Both the position numbers and the translations under genes were made by a program. A stretch of 64,000 nucleotides of DNA from Grimontia hollisae CIP 101886 (lineage in GTDB: Bacteria > Pseudomonadota > Gammaproteobacteria > Enterobacterales > Vibrionaceae): contig NZ_ADAQ01000009.1 in assembly GCF_000176515.1 (NCBI RefSeq), forward strand, positions 186,001-250,000, written 5' to 3'. The notes beneath the pieces were generated by a model. That model worked only from the letters and a program-made list of their open reading frames with translations, searched no databases and was not told where the DNA came from. Below, piece after piece: positions 47,259-58,112 of this stretch (position 1 is its first letter; every line of letters begins with the position of its first letter).

Positions 47259-48599
47259 TTATTCGCCACCTATTTTCATCGATTCAATCAGAATTGACCC
47301 AGTCTGGATCTGGCTACGGAACTCAGTATCTGCCCCAACAGCCACGATCTGCCTGTACATATCTGACAGGTTGCCTGCAATAGTGATTTCACTGACCGGA
47401 TATTGGATTTCTCCGTTTTCGACCCAGAACCCTGCCGCACCACGGGAATAATCACCAGTAACGATATTGACGCCCTGACCCATCAACTCTGTGACCAGAA
47501 GGCCGGTACCCAGCTCTTTCAGCATTTGTTCGAACGACTGGCCGGTATTTTTCACAAACCAGTTATGAATGCCACCAGCATGGCCGGTTGGCTGCATATT
47601 CAGTTTGCGGGCGGCATAACTGGTGGCAAGGTAGCTCTGGAGTTCACCAGCCTTGATAATATCCAGATCGCGGGTGATCAGGCCTTCGCTGTCAAACGGC
47701 GCACTGGCCATGCCTTTCAGGATATGCGGACGCTCATAGATTTCGAACCAATCGGGCAGGATTTGATGACCCAGCTTATCCAGCAGGAAAGATGATTTAC
47801 GGTACAGGTTCGAGCCACTGATCCCCATCACCAGATGGCCGAGCAGACCCGTTGCCACGTCCGCCGCGAACATCACCGGAAACTGGCCTGTCGACAAGCG
47901 GCGTGGATCCATGCGCGCAAGGGTGCGCTTAGCCGCTTCAATACCCACTTTTTCAGGCGCCCACAACTCGTCCTTATCACGGGAGACGGTGTAGCTGTAA
48001 TCGCGCTCCATACCTTTGCTGTCTTCGGCAATCACACTGCAACTGATACTGTGGCGGCTGGAGGCATAACTGCCCAGCATACCGTGGCTGTTGCCGTAAA
48101 CACGCACGCCGTAGTGGCTGTCATAACTCGCCCCGTCACTGAACTTGATACGCTTGTCGTGCGCCAGTGCAGCACGCTCCGCTGCGATGGCTTTTTCCGC
48201 CGCATGATCCGGCTCTGGCTCGTCAGGATGGAACAAATCCAGATCCGGGTACTCGAAGGCCATCAGTTCTTTCGGGCCGGGGCCTGAGAAAGGATCTTCT
48301 GACGTAAAGTTAGCAATATCCAGTGCCGCTTCAACCGTTTGGATAATCGCTTTTTCAGATAAATCCGACGTCGACGCACTCCCTTTACGGTTTCCGCGAT
48401 AAACCGTGATCCCCAGCGCACCATCGCTGTTAAACTCCACGTTTTCCACCTCGCACATACGGGTAGAAACACTGATACCAGTGGTTTTGGTGATGGCCAC
48501 TTCCGCTGCATCGGCTTTCTTGCCTGCCAGTTCCAATGCACGGCTCACCGCCGCTTCCAGCTCCGCACGTTGCTGAGCTACCTGTTGTTTCACGTCCAT
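47259..48599 (-). CDS. pmbA: PmbA (TldE): TldD/PmbA protease partner
   Basis: Non-catalytic partner of the TldD metalloprotease; the heterodimer cleaves unfolded peptides such as microcin B17 precursor and CcdA in E. coli. The family segments [38 protein letters not shown], and [14 protein letters not shown] with [20 protein letters not shown] are present; the HExxxH zinc motif is absent, as expected. Length 446 residues (E. coli 450). tldD lies 2 kb away with darP between them. Confidence 0.96.
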   Translation of the reverse strand: MDVKQQVAQQRAELEAAVSRALELAGKKADAAEVAITKTTGISVSTRMCEVENVEFNSDGALGITVYRGNRKGSASTSDLSEKAIIQTVEAALDIANFTSEDPFSGPGPKELMAFEYPDLDLFHPDEPEPDHAAEKAIAAERAALAHDKRIKFSDGASYDSHYGVRVYGNSHGMLGSYASSRHSISCSVIAEDSKGMERDYSYTVSRDKDELWAPEKVGIEAAKRTLARMDPRRLSTGQFPVMFAADVATGLLGHLVMGISGSNLYRKSSFLLDKLGHQILPDWFEIYERPHILKGMASAPFDSEGLITRDLDIIKAGELQSYLATSYAARKLNMQPTGHAGGIHNWFVKNTGQSFEQMLKELGTGLLVTELMGQGVNIVTGDYSRGAAGFWVENGEIQYPVSEITIAGNLSDMYRQIVAVGADTEFRSQIQTGSILIESMKIGGE

Positions 48600-48732
48600 A
48601 AGGTCTTAAATTGATGGGTGTTATGGCTAAGCATACCATTCGAATGGGCCGCTATGCTTAAAAAACACCAGCAAAATTCGACATTCTTGATAAGATACGC
48701 CGTTATAGAAAGTGACAACCTCGGGAAGCATT

Positions 48733-49263
48733 ATGGGCCGTAAGAACAAACGTGAGCCTTGGGAAGAGGAAGAAGAGATCATTTGGGTCAGTAAGAGCGA
48801 AATGAAACGCGACATGGAAGCGCTGCAAAAGCTGGGTGAAGAGCTGGTGGCACTGAAACCGGCTGTGTTGGCAAAATTTCCACTGGATGACGATCTGCGT
48901 GCTGCGATTGCCGATGCCCAACGCTTTGAAAAAGAAGCCAAACGCCGCCAGATGCAATACATTGGCAAGTTGATGCGTGCCCGCGATCCTGAGCCGATTC
49001 AGGCAGCGCTGGATCTGCTGCGCAACAAACACAGCCAGCAATCTATCGAATTGCACAAGATGGAAAAGCTGCGTGACCGTGTGGTGGCAGAAGGCGACAA
49101 AGCCATCAACGATGTGGTTGCGCAATACCCTAACGCCGATCGCCAGAAACTGCGCCAACTTGCCCGTCAGGCCAAGAAAGAGCAGGAAGGCAATAAGCCG
49201 CCCAAAGCATACCGCGAAATCTTCCAGATGCTGAAAGCACTGCGCGAAGAGTCTGAAGACTGA
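48733..49263 (+). CDS. darP: DarP (YjgA): 50S-associated ribosome biogenesis factor
   Basis: DUF615-family protein that associates with late 50S precursors. It is highly charged and helical ([61 protein letters not shown]). The ATG at 48733 ([11 protein letters not shown]) follows GGGAAG; the frame stays open seven codons upstream to a GTG, which is not used. Length 176 residues (E. coli 183). It is divergent from pmbA, as in E. coli and Vibrio. Confidence 0.95.
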   Translation: MGRKNKREPWEEEEEIIWVSKSEMKRDMEALQKLGEELVALKPAVLAKFPLDDDLRAAIADAQRFEKEAKRRQMQYIGKLMRARDPEPIQAALDLLRNKHSQQSIELHKMEKLRDRVVAEGDKAINDVVAQYPNADRQKLRQLARQAKKEQEGNKPPKAYREIFQMLKALREESED

Positions 49264-49266
49264 ATA

Positions 49267-49289
49267 AGCCGGGGTCACCCGGCTTTTTT
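49267..49289 (+). terminator. Terminator of darP
   Basis: A 7-bp stem (AGCCGGG / CCCGGCT) with a four-base loop followed by TTTTTT, four bases after the darP stop. tldD converges from the other side. Confidence 0.87.
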
Positions 49290-49307
49290 ATGTTTTATAT
49301 CAGAAAG

Positions 49308-50753
49308 TTACTCGGTGCCGCCCACTGTCATGGCATCCAGCTTCAGGGTTGGCTGGCCGACGCCGACCGCGACACTCTGGCCGGCTTTACCGCAGACGCC
49401 GACACCACGGTCGAGTTTCAGATCGTTCCCCACCATCGAGACCTGTTGCATCGCTTCAATGCCACTGCCAATCAGGGTTGCGCCTTTCACCGGTGTGGTC
49501 ACCTTGCCGTTTTCAATCAGGTAGGCTTCGCTGGTTGAGAACACAAACTTACCGGATGTGATATCGACCTGACCGCCACCAAAGTTCGGGGCATACAGGC
49601 CATATTCGACGCTGCTGATGATCTCTTCCGGTGTGCTTTCCCCTGCCAGCATGTAAGTGTTTGTCATCCGCGGCATCGGCAGGTGTGCGTAAGACTCGCG
49701 TCGACCGTTACCCGTCGGGGCGACGCCCATCAGGCGCGCATTGTGCTTGTCCTGCATATAGCCTTTGAGGATGCCTTTTTCAATCAGCACGTTATATTGG
49801 CCCGGCACACCTTCATCGTCGATATTCAGGGAACCGCGGCGATCTTTTAACGTGCCGTCATCCACAATGGTACAAAGCGGTGATGTCACCTGCTCACCGA
49901 TTTGTCCGGTAAAGACTGACGATTCCTTGCGGTTGAAGTCCCCTTCAAGGCCATGACCGACCGCTTCATGCAGCAGGACACCCGGCCAGCCGGCACCCAA
50001 AACCACAGGCATGGTTCCCGCCGGTGCGCCTTTGGCATGCAGATTAACCAGCGCCTGCCTGACTGCCTCGTCCGCGTAATTCATCGCCACGGTTTTCCCG
50101 TCTTCTTCTGAGGTAAAATAGGTGTAATCAAAACGGCCACCTCCGCCCGCCGAACCACGCTCGCGACGCCCGTCTTTTTCCACCAGTACACTGACAGAAA
50201 ACCGGACCAGTGGACGGATATCCGCTGCATAGGTGCCGTCTGTTGCGGCAATCAACACCTGCTCGTAAACACCCACGATGCTGACCGACACTTCCTGCAC
50301 CAACGGCTCCTTGGCGCGCACATAGGCATCAACGTCTTTCAGCAGGGCAATTTTTTCCTGCTTGGTCATGCTTTGCAGTGGATCGACTGCCTGATAGATC
50401 ATCGGATACTGACGGGTCGCAAACGCTGAAACTTTCAGCTTACCGTTCTTATCAGCAATACCACGTGCTGCAGTGGCGCTTTGCATCAGGGCATCGGCAT
50501 TGATTTGGTCTGAGTAGGCAAAGCCGGTCTTTTCACCGCTGATGGCACGGACACCAACGCCCCGGTCGATATTGAAAGAGCCGTCTTTGATGATGGAATC
50601 TTCCAGCATCAGGGATTCATGCCAGCAGGACTGAAAATACACATCGCCATAGTCGATGTTTCTTGCTGCCAGGTGCTCCAGGGTTTGGCTGAGTTGACTT
50701 TTACTGACACCGGAAAGGTGCAGTATGGTTTCTTCCACGTGTTCCAGGCTCAT
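49308..50753 (-). CDS. tldD: TldD: zinc metalloprotease
   Basis: Catalytic subunit of the TldD/PmbA protease. The zinc-binding motif HEAVGH lies at residues 262-267 ([17 protein letters not shown]), with C-terminal [19 protein letters not shown]. The ATG at 50753 ([11 protein letters not shown]) gives 481 residues, the same as E. coli TldD; the frame remains open 13 codons upstream. It is downstream of the nitrilase-family gene and the yhdP-rng-mre block on the same strand, a conserved neighbourhood. Confidence 0.97.
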   Translation of the reverse strand: MSLEHVEETILHLSGVSKSQLSQTLEHLAARNIDYGDVYFQSCWHESLMLEDSIIKDGSFNIDRGVGVRAISGEKTGFAYSDQINADALMQSATAARGIADKNGKLKVSAFATRQYPMIYQAVDPLQSMTKQEKIALLKDVDAYVRAKEPLVQEVSVSIVGVYEQVLIAATDGTYAADIRPLVRFSVSVLVEKDGRRERGSAGGGGRFDYTYFTSEEDGKTVAMNYADEAVRQALVNLHAKGAPAGTMPVVLGAGWPGVLLHEAVGHGLEGDFNRKESSVFTGQIGEQVTSPLCTIVDDGTLKDRRGSLNIDDEGVPGQYNVLIEKGILKGYMQDKHNARLMGVAPTGNGRRESYAHLPMPRMTNTYMLAGESTPEEIISSVEYGLYAPNFGGGQVDITSGKFVFSTSEAYLIENGKVTTPVKGATLIGSGIEAMQQVSMVGNDLKLDRGVGVCGKAGQSVAVGVGQPTLKLDAMTVGGTE

Positions 50754-50833
50754 GAATAAACTGCTCTTTAGCGCTAAAAAAGAAAGTCCCACAACCAGCT
50801 ATAGTGTGGGAACGAATTGGCATCGAGGTTGCG

Positions 50834-51652
50834 CTATTTCATTGCGCATTGCAACCGGGCATGTTGCAGGACAGGCATTTTATTGCGGATAGCGCTGTTG
50901 GAGGCAAGATCAATCTCTGCCCATGCACTGCCTACCTGATCACCCAACGCGGTGACAACCTGTCCCCAGGGATCAACAATCATCGAATGCCCATAGGTTT
51001 CCCGTCCCCCCTGGTGACTGCCACACTGTGCAGCAGCCAGTACCCAACACTGGGTCTCAATAGCACGAGCACGGAGCAACACCTCCCAGTGCGCCACCCC
51101 GGTCACTTTGGTAAACGCAGCAGGAATAGCGATGATGTCTGCACCACGCTGACGAAGTGCGGAGTACAACTGCGGAAAACGGATGTCATAACAAATTGAC
51201 AGGCCCAATGTGCCAAACGGCGTATCCACCAGTACCAGATTATCACCGGATTTAAAGGTGTCGGATTCGCGGTAACTGCGGTGGTTGTCGGCAATATCCA
51301 CATCAAACATGTGCAATTTTTCGTAAGAAGCACGGAGGTTACCGGCAGCGTCATAGACCAGACAGGTGGTGCTCAGGGTGCCATCATTATTGCGGATGGG
51401 GAAAGAGCCCACCACCAGCCAAAGGCCCTGTTCGAATGCTAACTGGGACAGTTTTTTCTGTAAGGGGCCATGCCCCAGCACTTCCGCATGCTTCTCGTAA
51501 TCTTCCTTGGTGCCAAATACCAGACAGTTTTCCGGTGTCAGTACCAGACGGACACCCTGAATACGAAGGTGTGCTAACTGCGCGTCTAGCACGTCAAGAT
51601 TGTCTTGCGGATCCATCCCTGAATTCATTTGTACGACGCCAAACATGGTCAT
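50834..51652 (-). CDS. Nitrilase-family amidase (Nit-like, probably deaminated-glutathione amidase)
   Basis: Carbon-nitrogen hydrolase whose Glu-Lys-Cys triad is present: Glu41 (TPENCLVF), Lys112 (YEKLHMFD) and Cys154 (SICYDIRFP). The sequence resembles the Nit1/YbeM subgroup, which hydrolyses deaminated glutathione in metabolite repair; a different omega-amidase-like substrate is possible. Length 272 residues. The ATG at 51652 follows AGGAG at nine bases; a second ATG lies two codons later. It begins 4 bases after the yhdP coding end. Confidence 0.85.
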   Translation of the reverse strand: MTMFGVVQMNSGMDPQDNLDVLDAQLAHLRIQGVRLVLTPENCLVFGTKEDYEKHAEVLGHGPLQKKLSQLAFEQGLWLVVGSFPIRNNDGTLSTTCLVYDAAGNLRASYEKLHMFDVDIADNHRSYRESDTFKSGDNLVLVDTPFGTLGLSICYDIRFPQLYSALRQRGADIIAIPAAFTKVTGVAHWEVLLRARAIETQCWVLAAAQCGSHQGGRETYGHSMIVDPWGQVVTALGDQVGSAWAEIDLASNSAIRNKMPVLQHARLQCAMK

Positions 51653-51655
51653 AAC

Positions 51656-54600
51656 CTATTGCTCCTTCTGCTGTTCTCGCAAGCGCTTAAAGGCTTTTTC
51701 TGGCAATGTCACTTCGCCGGTACTGCGCGACACTTCCCTGACAACCGGATCATCAATCGCCCCGCTGACCTGATAGCGAACCTGTGTAAACGCATCGACC
51801 ACCGGCGAAAGCACCGTGGTGACAGCCAGGACATAAAGCGCAGTTTGAGGGGTGACAGCAAACGCGGTAAACACCGGGATCCCGGAGGTTAAATCTGGCA
51901 CAAACCTGACGTCCGCATTCACCTGATTTTTCGCAAGATTTGCTATCCCTCTTATAAACATATCACCTGCCAGTGCTTTCATCTGGATATTATCCGTGAC
52001 AATAACCCCGTTAGTGATTGATGCGCTGCCACTTATCTCATCAAAAGCCAGACCATCTTCAAATACGCCGGTGAAATCGAGCTGCATTTTTCGCAAGATA
52101 GAATCCAGGCTAAAAAGACCAAGCAAACGGCCGGCTCCGCCAACGCCACTGATGTATCCGTTTTCGATCTTGGTCGTGAGTGTGCCATCCATGCTGGCAA
52201 CATCCACCGCCCAAGGGGCGCCGTCAAAACTGATCTGGCCAGAGGACTTCATAGTGGCATCCTGTATGCCCCCCGTCACCGCAAAGCGCCCCATCAGATC
52301 ACTGCTGTTATTGGCTGTTACGTCAAACGTCAGATCCGAATGATTAAAACCTTGCCGGGTAATAGACCAGTCACCGCTTGCCCGTATCTGTGTGCCACCG
52401 CTGTCGAGAACAAATTTTGGCATCGTGATAGTGTCTCCCCGTTTCAGCAGTTGGGTGTTTACGCTGCCAAGACGATAGCCTTGAACCCAGAGTTCTTTGA
52501 TGGTCAAGTCTGTCGAAGGAATATAACGCATCATGGCGCGGTCAAAATCAGATGCCGTCCGGTTACTGGCGTGCTGCTGCGCCGGGGTTTCACGCTCTTG
52601 GCTGTCTTTATCCAGGTCCACATTGAGGAAAAGATGCTCAATGGTTGCCGTCAGAAAGTCATCTTCATCCCACCACGCATCGCCCGCTAACTCCTCACTG
52701 CCCACCAATACATGGTAACCGTCACTTTTCTTCCGTGCTGCCATGGAAAAGTGATTAAAAACCAGTTCGCCGGCTTTGATCCTGTCCGCTTTCACATTCA
52801 GCCTTGACGGTGCGGGCAAAACCACGGGGAACGATGCTTTCGGGTCTTGGTGGGCGGCTTCAAGCCGTGAAATGACATCCTTCCAGGCCGGGATATCCAG
52901 TTCCGGCACGTTAATGCTGACGCCATTGCCGGAAAGAGGCTGCAAAGAGAGCTCTCCTTCACCCATCACAATGCGGCTCTTGGTTACCACGGGAATATCA
53001 TGGCTGATATCAACATTGGCCTGATATTTAAGGTTCGGCAGCACCACCTGCCCCACCAGGCTCTGAGCATCACCAGACGCTTTGAGGCTACCCCAACCTG
53101 TCGTAGATAACGGTTTATCAAACGGCGCTGGCAGGTTCACTTGCATGGCGTTCAGGTCCGCATCCAGATTGATATCATAAGTAAAGCCCACGTCTCTGAG
53201 TGCAATCCCCACATTCAGATCCCAGTCTGACTGCCCCTCGATAATCGAAAGATCAGGTTGGCTGAGTGCTTTTTTCAGCCTGTCTGCATCCCACCTGCCA
53301 TCAATGTCGATATTGACCAGATAACTGTCTGATTCCGTTTCCCCCCTGAAACCGATTGCCACCGGCTGCTCAAGTAAGCTAGCAGTGAGCTTGTCCGCCC
53401 AGACCACGTCGTTATCAAATACAATCTCACCGCTGACATTGTTGAAGGTCATCTCAGGACTGACAATCGACACCTGACTGTTGTTGAGGGATGCCCGCCC
53501 TTTCACCAGCACATCATCACCATTGAGGGGAATATTGAGGGAGATATTGCCCTCAACCTTGCCGTCGACCTGCACATGGGTCAGCGCGGCACCGACAGAG
53601 TCCACCAGCGGCGTGGCCAGCATGTATTCACGCAGATCCTCACCGCTGGACGCAATATTGGCATCAATCAACAGCACGCTGTTATCGTCACTGAAAGACG
53701 GAATTTTTCCTTTCAAGCCGTACCCACGCGCGCCCATCAACCCAACATTGGAGGCATCGAGGTACAGCGCATCATTTTGGAACAGCAGATCTAAATCCAG
53801 CTCAGTCAACGTCGGCCACTGGGTGTCAAAACTGAACTGGGCGTTTTTCAGAGGTACATAGGCCTGAAAAATTCCCTGATGTTCAGGGTATGGAAAGGTA
53901 GCGAAATCGCCATACCACACCAGCTTGGCGTGATCAGCCTGACCACCTCGGATTGCCGCTGAGAGGTAGTCTGTCAACGTTTCACCAAGGGCTAGGGTGG
54001 GCAGATATCGCCAGGTTTCACCGGCGTTGTTCAGGCTGGCTTCGGCATAAAAGGCGAGCCAGGAACTGCTGTCATCAAACGGAATATCAAGACGGAACTC
54101 TCCCAACACGTCCAGATGCGGAGAGCGCACTGCCACCCGATCCGACCAGATGGTCACACGCTGATCATCCAGCGTCCAGAAGCCGACAACCTCGCCTTGC
54201 TCGATATTAAGTGGCGCCTGAAAAAAATCACCATACGGCAGGGTGTCATCGGTCATCGACAACACGACCTTGCCGTTGCGGCCTTCGCCCGCCAGCGTCA
54301 TATCGAGTTTATGTACTTCCGGCAAATACCCCCAATGCCCGAAACAGATATCATTGAGCGCTGCTGAATAGCGCACAGCTTCCCCGTCAGTTTTGGCGAC
54401 ACGGATATCCTGCGCCTTCCCGTCGGGAGAAAGGGCCTGCAGTGCATTTTCCACCCCGTCAGGCAACGACACCAGTTCACGCAGGGGCAACAGTAACCCC
54501 ACATCAAGCTGCCTGACATTGAGCTGCCATTGCCTGTCACCAATCTCGGCACGCAGGTTTGGCTCAGGCCACAGCCTGCCACCGGTTTTAATCGCAAAGT

Positions 54601-55540
54601 TATCGGTCGCCACATGCCAGCCTGATGCGGAGTGCTCAAGCAAGATTTGACCGCGCTCCACCTTTACGGATTGGGTATTACTTTGTTGTTCCTGAAGCGT
54701 GGGAGTGTTCGGGGACCAAGCCACGTCACTGCCGCTGAGACTGACCAGCGCTGAACGCGGGTGGCCATTTTCCACTGTCAGCCAGGCTTCCCCCCCAACT
54801 GTGGCTTTGACCAGGGAGACATCCGGGTTGATGAAGGTCCCAATCCATCTTTTTAGCGAGACATCATCGGCTTTGAGGTAAAAATCGCCATCTAGAGAAC
54901 TTAATCCACTGTCTTCTGTGAAAACGCCTTGCACTTCTACCTTGTTCAGCGACGTGCCCTGCACACTGACCACCCCCTGAACATGGTGGGTTCTTTCCCG
55001 GTTATCCCACAAAAGAGAGGCGATATTGATGGTTTGGCGCTCTTCAGAAGGCGAGAGTAAAGTGACCTTGGCATCTTTGATGGTGAACTGGCCAAGCTCC
55101 ACCAAAAACAGACGTTCCAGCTGGGCCCTCAGGCTTTCACTGCCCGAATTATCACGCTCGGAAAGCTGGGTCAGGTCAACATTCAGGCCGTTGATAGACA
55201 CATTGGAAAACGTCGGTTCACGGCGTTGCAAGCTGGCCCAGAGGTCAAATTGCATATCGATGCGTTGCGCCGTCAGGATTTCAAGCTGCGAGGCGTCGGT
55301 GGAAAGCGTCAGATCATGCAAAGATAAAGAGGGCACCAGATAACGCCAGTGCCCCTTGAACGCGGAAAAATCGATGGTGAAACCACTGGCCTCTGATACC
55401 CATCGCTGTATTGGCGCTTTTGCCGTGTCCAGATTGGGCAAGACTACACGCATAGCCGCAGTAAACACCGCGGCACTCACCAGTACCGCGACAACCAGCC
55501 ATTTCACCGTTATTGCTACACGTCGAGCCAACCCAGCCAT
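51656..55540 (-). CDS. yhdP: YhdP: large AsmA-like envelope protein (phospholipid transport)
   Basis: Very large AsmA-clan protein anchored in the inner membrane; in E. coli YhdP, TamB and YdbH together carry phospholipid to the outer membrane. An N-terminal transmembrane helix (AITVKWLVVAVLVSAAVFTAAM) precedes a long beta-rich repeat domain with the C-terminal AsmA/DUF3971 region. Length is about 1294 residues (E. coli 1266). Start: the ATG at 55540 is used; a GTG three codons upstream is also possible. It starts 17 bases after the rng stop. Confidence 0.93.
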   Translation of the reverse strand: MAGLARRVAITVKWLVVAVLVSAAVFTAAMRVVLPNLDTAKAPIQRWVSEASGFTIDFSAFKGHWRYLVPSLSLHDLTLSTDASQLEILTAQRIDMQFDLWASLQRREPTFSNVSINGLNVDLTQLSERDNSGSESLRAQLERLFLVELGQFTIKDAKVTLLSPSEERQTINIASLLWDNRERTHHVQGVVSVQGTSLNKVEVQGVFTEDSGLSSLDGDFYLKADDVSLKRWIGTFINPDVSLVKATVGGEAWLTVENGHPRSALVSLSGSDVAWSPNTPTLQEQQSNTQSVKVERGQILLEHSASGWHVATDNFAIKTGGRLWPEPNLRAEIGDRQWQLNVRQLDVGLLLPLRELVSLPDGVENALQALSPDGKAQDIRVAKTDGEAVRYSAALNDICFGHWGYLPEVHKLDMTLAGEGRNGKVVLSMTDDTLPYGDFFQAPLNIEQGEVVGFWTLDDQRVTIWSDRVAVRSPHLDVLGEFRLDIPFDDSSSWLAFYAEASLNNAGETWRYLPTLALGETLTDYLSAAIRGGQADHAKLVWYGDFATFPYPEHQGIFQAYVPLKNAQFSFDTQWPTLTELDLDLLFQNDALYLDASNVGLMGARGYGLKGKIPSFSDDNSVLLIDANIASSGEDLREYMLATPLVDSVGAALTHVQVDGKVEGNISLNIPLNGDDVLVKGRASLNNSQVSIVSPEMTFNNVSGEIVFDNDVVWADKLTASLLEQPVAIGFRGETESDSYLVNIDIDGRWDADRLKKALSQPDLSIIEGQSDWDLNVGIALRDVGFTYDINLDADLNAMQVNLPAPFDKPLSTTGWGSLKASGDAQSLVGQVVLPNLKYQANVDISHDIPVVTKSRIVMGEGELSLQPLSGNGVSINVPELDIPAWKDVISRLEAAHQDPKASFPVVLPAPSRLNVKADRIKAGELVFNHFSMAARKKSDGYHVLVGSEELAGDAWWDEDDFLTATIEHLFLNVDLDKDSQERETPAQQHASNRTASDFDRAMMRYIPSTDLTIKELWVQGYRLGSVNTQLLKRGDTITMPKFVLDSGGTQIRASGDWSITRQGFNHSDLTFDVTANNSSDLMGRFAVTGGIQDATMKSSGQISFDGAPWAVDVASMDGTLTTKIENGYISGVGGAGRLLGLFSLDSILRKMQLDFTGVFEDGLAFDEISGSASITNGVIVTDNIQMKALAGDMFIRGIANLAKNQVNADVRFVPDLTSGIPVFTAFAVTPQTALYVLAVTTVLSPVVDAFTQVRYQVSGAIDDPVVREVSRSTGEVTLPEKAFKRLREQQKEQ

Positions 55541-55557
55541 TAAACGCACTGTCTCAC

Positions 55558-57027
55558 TTACATCATCACCACATCAAACTGCTCTTGGGTATACAGCGGT
55601 TCTATATGCACTTTCACTTGTTTGCCAATAAAGACTTCCAACTCAGCCACCGCGTGTGACTCATCACCTTCCAGCGCTTCTCCCACAGACGGTGATGCAT
55701 AGACCACGAACTTGTCCGCATCATACGCCCGGTTAACACGGGTAATTTCACGCAGCACTTCGTAGCATACGGTCTCCACGGTTTTGACCGAGCCACGGCC
55801 TTCACAAGTTGGACACTCACCACACAGCACATGTTCAATACTTTCGCGGGTACGTTTGCGGGTCATCTCCACCAGACCAAGCTGGGTAAAACCATTGATG
55901 TTGGTTTTGACACGGTCTTTCGACAGCGCAAGCTCAAGAGATTGCAATACACGCTGACGGTGCTCTTCCGAGATCATGTCGATAAAGTCGATGATGATAA
56001 TGCCGCCCAGGTTACGAAGGCGCAGTTGGCGGGCGATCGCGCGGGTCGCCTCAATGTTGGTGTTGAAAATGGTCTCTTCAAGATTACGGCGGCCAACAAA
56101 CGCACCGGTGTTGATATCCACCGTGGTCATGGCCTCAGTCTGGTCAATGATCAGGTAACCACCGGATTTAAGCTCCACCTTGCGGTCAAGTGAACGCTGA
56201 ATTTCATTTTCGGTGTCATACATATCGAAAATGGGTTGCTCACCGGTATACAGCTCAATTTTGTCAGAAAGCTCAGGGACAAACTCGTCAGTAAATTCCC
56301 GCAACGCTTCCACCGCTGAACGGGAATCAACACGGATAATATCCAGCTCAGTACCGACAAAATCTCGCAGAATACGCTGTGCGAGTCCCAACTCACCGTA
56401 AAGCATCGATTTGGAAGGACGTTTGGCACGACGCTCCAGTACTTTATTCCACAGACGCTTCAGAAACGCTGCATCTTGGGCCATCTCCTGCTCAGATGCG
56501 CCCTCGGCAGCAGTACGAATAATAAAACCACCCAGGTCATCACAGTACTCAGAGACAATGCGTTTGAGGCGCTCACGCTCTGCCTCACTCTCAATGCGCT
56601 GAGACACCCCCACATGGGACGCACCCGGCATGAAAACCAGGTAGCGTGACGGTAAGGTAATGTCAGTGGTCAGGCGCGCACCTTTGGTACCCAGCGGGTC
56701 TTTCACCACCTGCACCACGATATCCTGCCCCTGGCGAACCAGTTCGGAAATATCACGCACCTGGAACTGCTGCTTTTCGTTTTCTGCGACACATTCGGTG
56801 TGGGGAACGATATCAGAAGCATGCAAGAACGCGGCTTTATCCAAACCAATATCGACAAACGCCGCCTGCATACCCGGCAATACACGGCTCACTTTGCCTT
56901 TGTATATGTTGCCGACAATGCCGCGTTTGGCTTCGCGCTCAATGTGGATCTCTTGCAGGTAGCCCGCCTCTATCATGGCGACGCGGGTTTCTGACGGCGT
57001 TACGTTAATCAGTAACTCTGCGTTCAT
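55558..57027 (-). CDS. rng: Ribonuclease G
   Basis: Single-strand endoribonuclease of the RNase E/G family, involved in 16S 5' maturation and mRNA decay. It has an N-terminal S1-like domain (GIVGNIYKGKVSRVLPGMQAAFVDIGLDKAAFLHASDI), a catalytic DNase I-like domain with TVDINTGAFVG and IIIIDFIDM, and a zinc-link motif CGECPTCEGRGS near residue 405. Length 489 residues, as in E. coli. The ATG overlaps the maf stop (ATGA). Confidence 0.97.
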   Translation of the reverse strand: MNAELLINVTPSETRVAMIEAGYLQEIHIEREAKRGIVGNIYKGKVSRVLPGMQAAFVDIGLDKAAFLHASDIVPHTECVAENEKQQFQVRDISELVRQGQDIVVQVVKDPLGTKGARLTTDITLPSRYLVFMPGASHVGVSQRIESEAERERLKRIVSEYCDDLGGFIIRTAAEGASEQEMAQDAAFLKRLWNKVLERRAKRPSKSMLYGELGLAQRILRDFVGTELDIIRVDSRSAVEALREFTDEFVPELSDKIELYTGEQPIFDMYDTENEIQRSLDRKVELKSGGYLIIDQTEAMTTVDINTGAFVGRRNLEETIFNTNIEATRAIARQLRLRNLGGIIIIDFIDMISEEHRQRVLQSLELALSKDRVKTNINGFTQLGLVEMTRKRTRESIEHVLCGECPTCEGRGSVKTVETVCYEVLREITRVNRAYDADKFVVYASPSVGEALEGDESHAVAELEVFIGKQVKVHIEPLYTQEQFDVVMM

Positions 57028-57611
57028 AAGGTTTTACCACGTAATTGTTGGAATTCTTTCAACAGCGTGTCGGTTTCATAAAGCGGCAACCCGACCACGG
57101 CATGGTAACTGCCGTCAATGCGTGTCACGAACCGGCCTCCCAGCCCTTGGATGGCATAACTTCCCGCCTTGTCACAAGGCTCACCGCTTTGCCAGTAGGC
57201 GTCAATGTCATCATCACTGAGAGGCTTGAACCAGACATGGGTTGTGACCAGCGTGGTCAGCGAACGGTGCCGGTCGGCAAGTGTCACTGCAGTCATCACC
57301 TGATGCTGGCGGTTGGAAAGCTGACGCAACATATGTCGTGACGCCGCCAGATCCGACGGTTTTTCCATTACATGACCGTCACACACCACAATAGTATCAG
57401 AGCCCAGTACAGGTAAATCGAGCGGGGCGACATTCACACCGGCCTTGGCTTTATCCAGGGATAAACGGCGAACATAGTCCGCCGCTTGTTCATGGGGCTG
57501 GCGCCGCTCTTCCACGTCAACACGTAAAATCTCAAACGGGACAGAAAGCTGTTCCAGCAGCGCCTTTCTTCGGGGTGAGGCAGACGCGAGGTAAAGTTGA
57601 AGATCTGCCAT
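57024..57611 (-). CDS. Maf-family nucleotide pyrophosphatase (YhdE type)
   Basis: House-cleaning pyrophosphatase; the E. coli orthologue YhdE hydrolyses dTTP and UTP. It begins LYLASASPRRKALLEQL with the Maf signature, followed by VLGSDTIVVCDG and KAGSYAIQGLGGRFV. Length 195 residues. It is coupled to rng by a four-base overlap and follows mreD by 12 bases, the same order as in E. coli (mreD-yhdE-rng). Confidence 0.95.
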   Translation of the reverse strand: MADLQLYLASASPRRKALLEQLSVPFEILRVDVEERRQPHEQAADYVRRLSLDKAKAGVNVAPLDLPVLGSDTIVVCDGHVMEKPSDLAASRHMLRQLSNRQHQVMTAVTLADRHRSLTTLVTTHVWFKPLSDDDIDAYWQSGEPCDKAGSYAIQGLGGRFVTRIDGSYHAVVGLPLYETDTLLKEFQQLRGKTL

Positions 57612-57623
57612 GATTTCTCCAGG

Positions 57624-58112
57624 TTACTTAATCGAAAACTGACGGCGTATCCGTCGCAACAACAAAAACAGCCAGGGCCATAATAAAAAGTTAAGCAGGC
57701 CCGCCCAAAGTTGCGAAGGATCGAACTGAACATTGGAGACCAGATACTCCGCCCAAAACTCCAGCACTTTTCCTGCTAAAGTGAGCAAACACAGAAGCGC
57801 GGCCTGTTGCCAAAGTGACATGTTACGCAGCATCTGGAAATTCAGCGCAACGATATACACCACTACCGACATCATCAACCCGCGCACGCCAAGTGTTGAG
57901 CCTAGCATCAAATCCCATAGCAAACCGACAACCAAGGCAGTCCCGACATTCACCCGGTGTGGCAATGCCAGCACCCAGTAAAATGCCACCAGCAGCACCC
58001 AGGAAGGACGGAAAGGCGCCAGTTCACCTGGCCAGGGGGCTGCCTGTAAAATCAGGGCAATAATAAAAGAAAGCCAGATAAGCGCACGGCCACGCAAGGT
58101 TGAATTAGCCAT
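57624..58112 (-). CDS. mreD: Rod shape-determining protein MreD
   Basis: Integral inner-membrane protein of the elongasome, linking MreC with RodA/PBP2. It has five to six hydrophobic helices (ALIWLSFIIALILQAAPWP, VGTALVVGLLWDLMLGSTLGVRG) and little soluble sequence. Length 162 residues, equal to E. coli. It overlaps the end of mreC by 8 bases. Confidence 0.95.
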   Translation of the reverse strand: MANSTLRGRALIWLSFIIALILQAAPWPGELAPFRPSWVLLVAFYWVLALPHRVNVGTALVVGLLWDLMLGSTLGVRGLMMSVVVYIVALNFQMLRNMSLWQQAALLCLLTLAGKVLEFWAEYLVSNVQFDPSQLWAGLLNFLLWPWLFLLLRRIRRQFSIK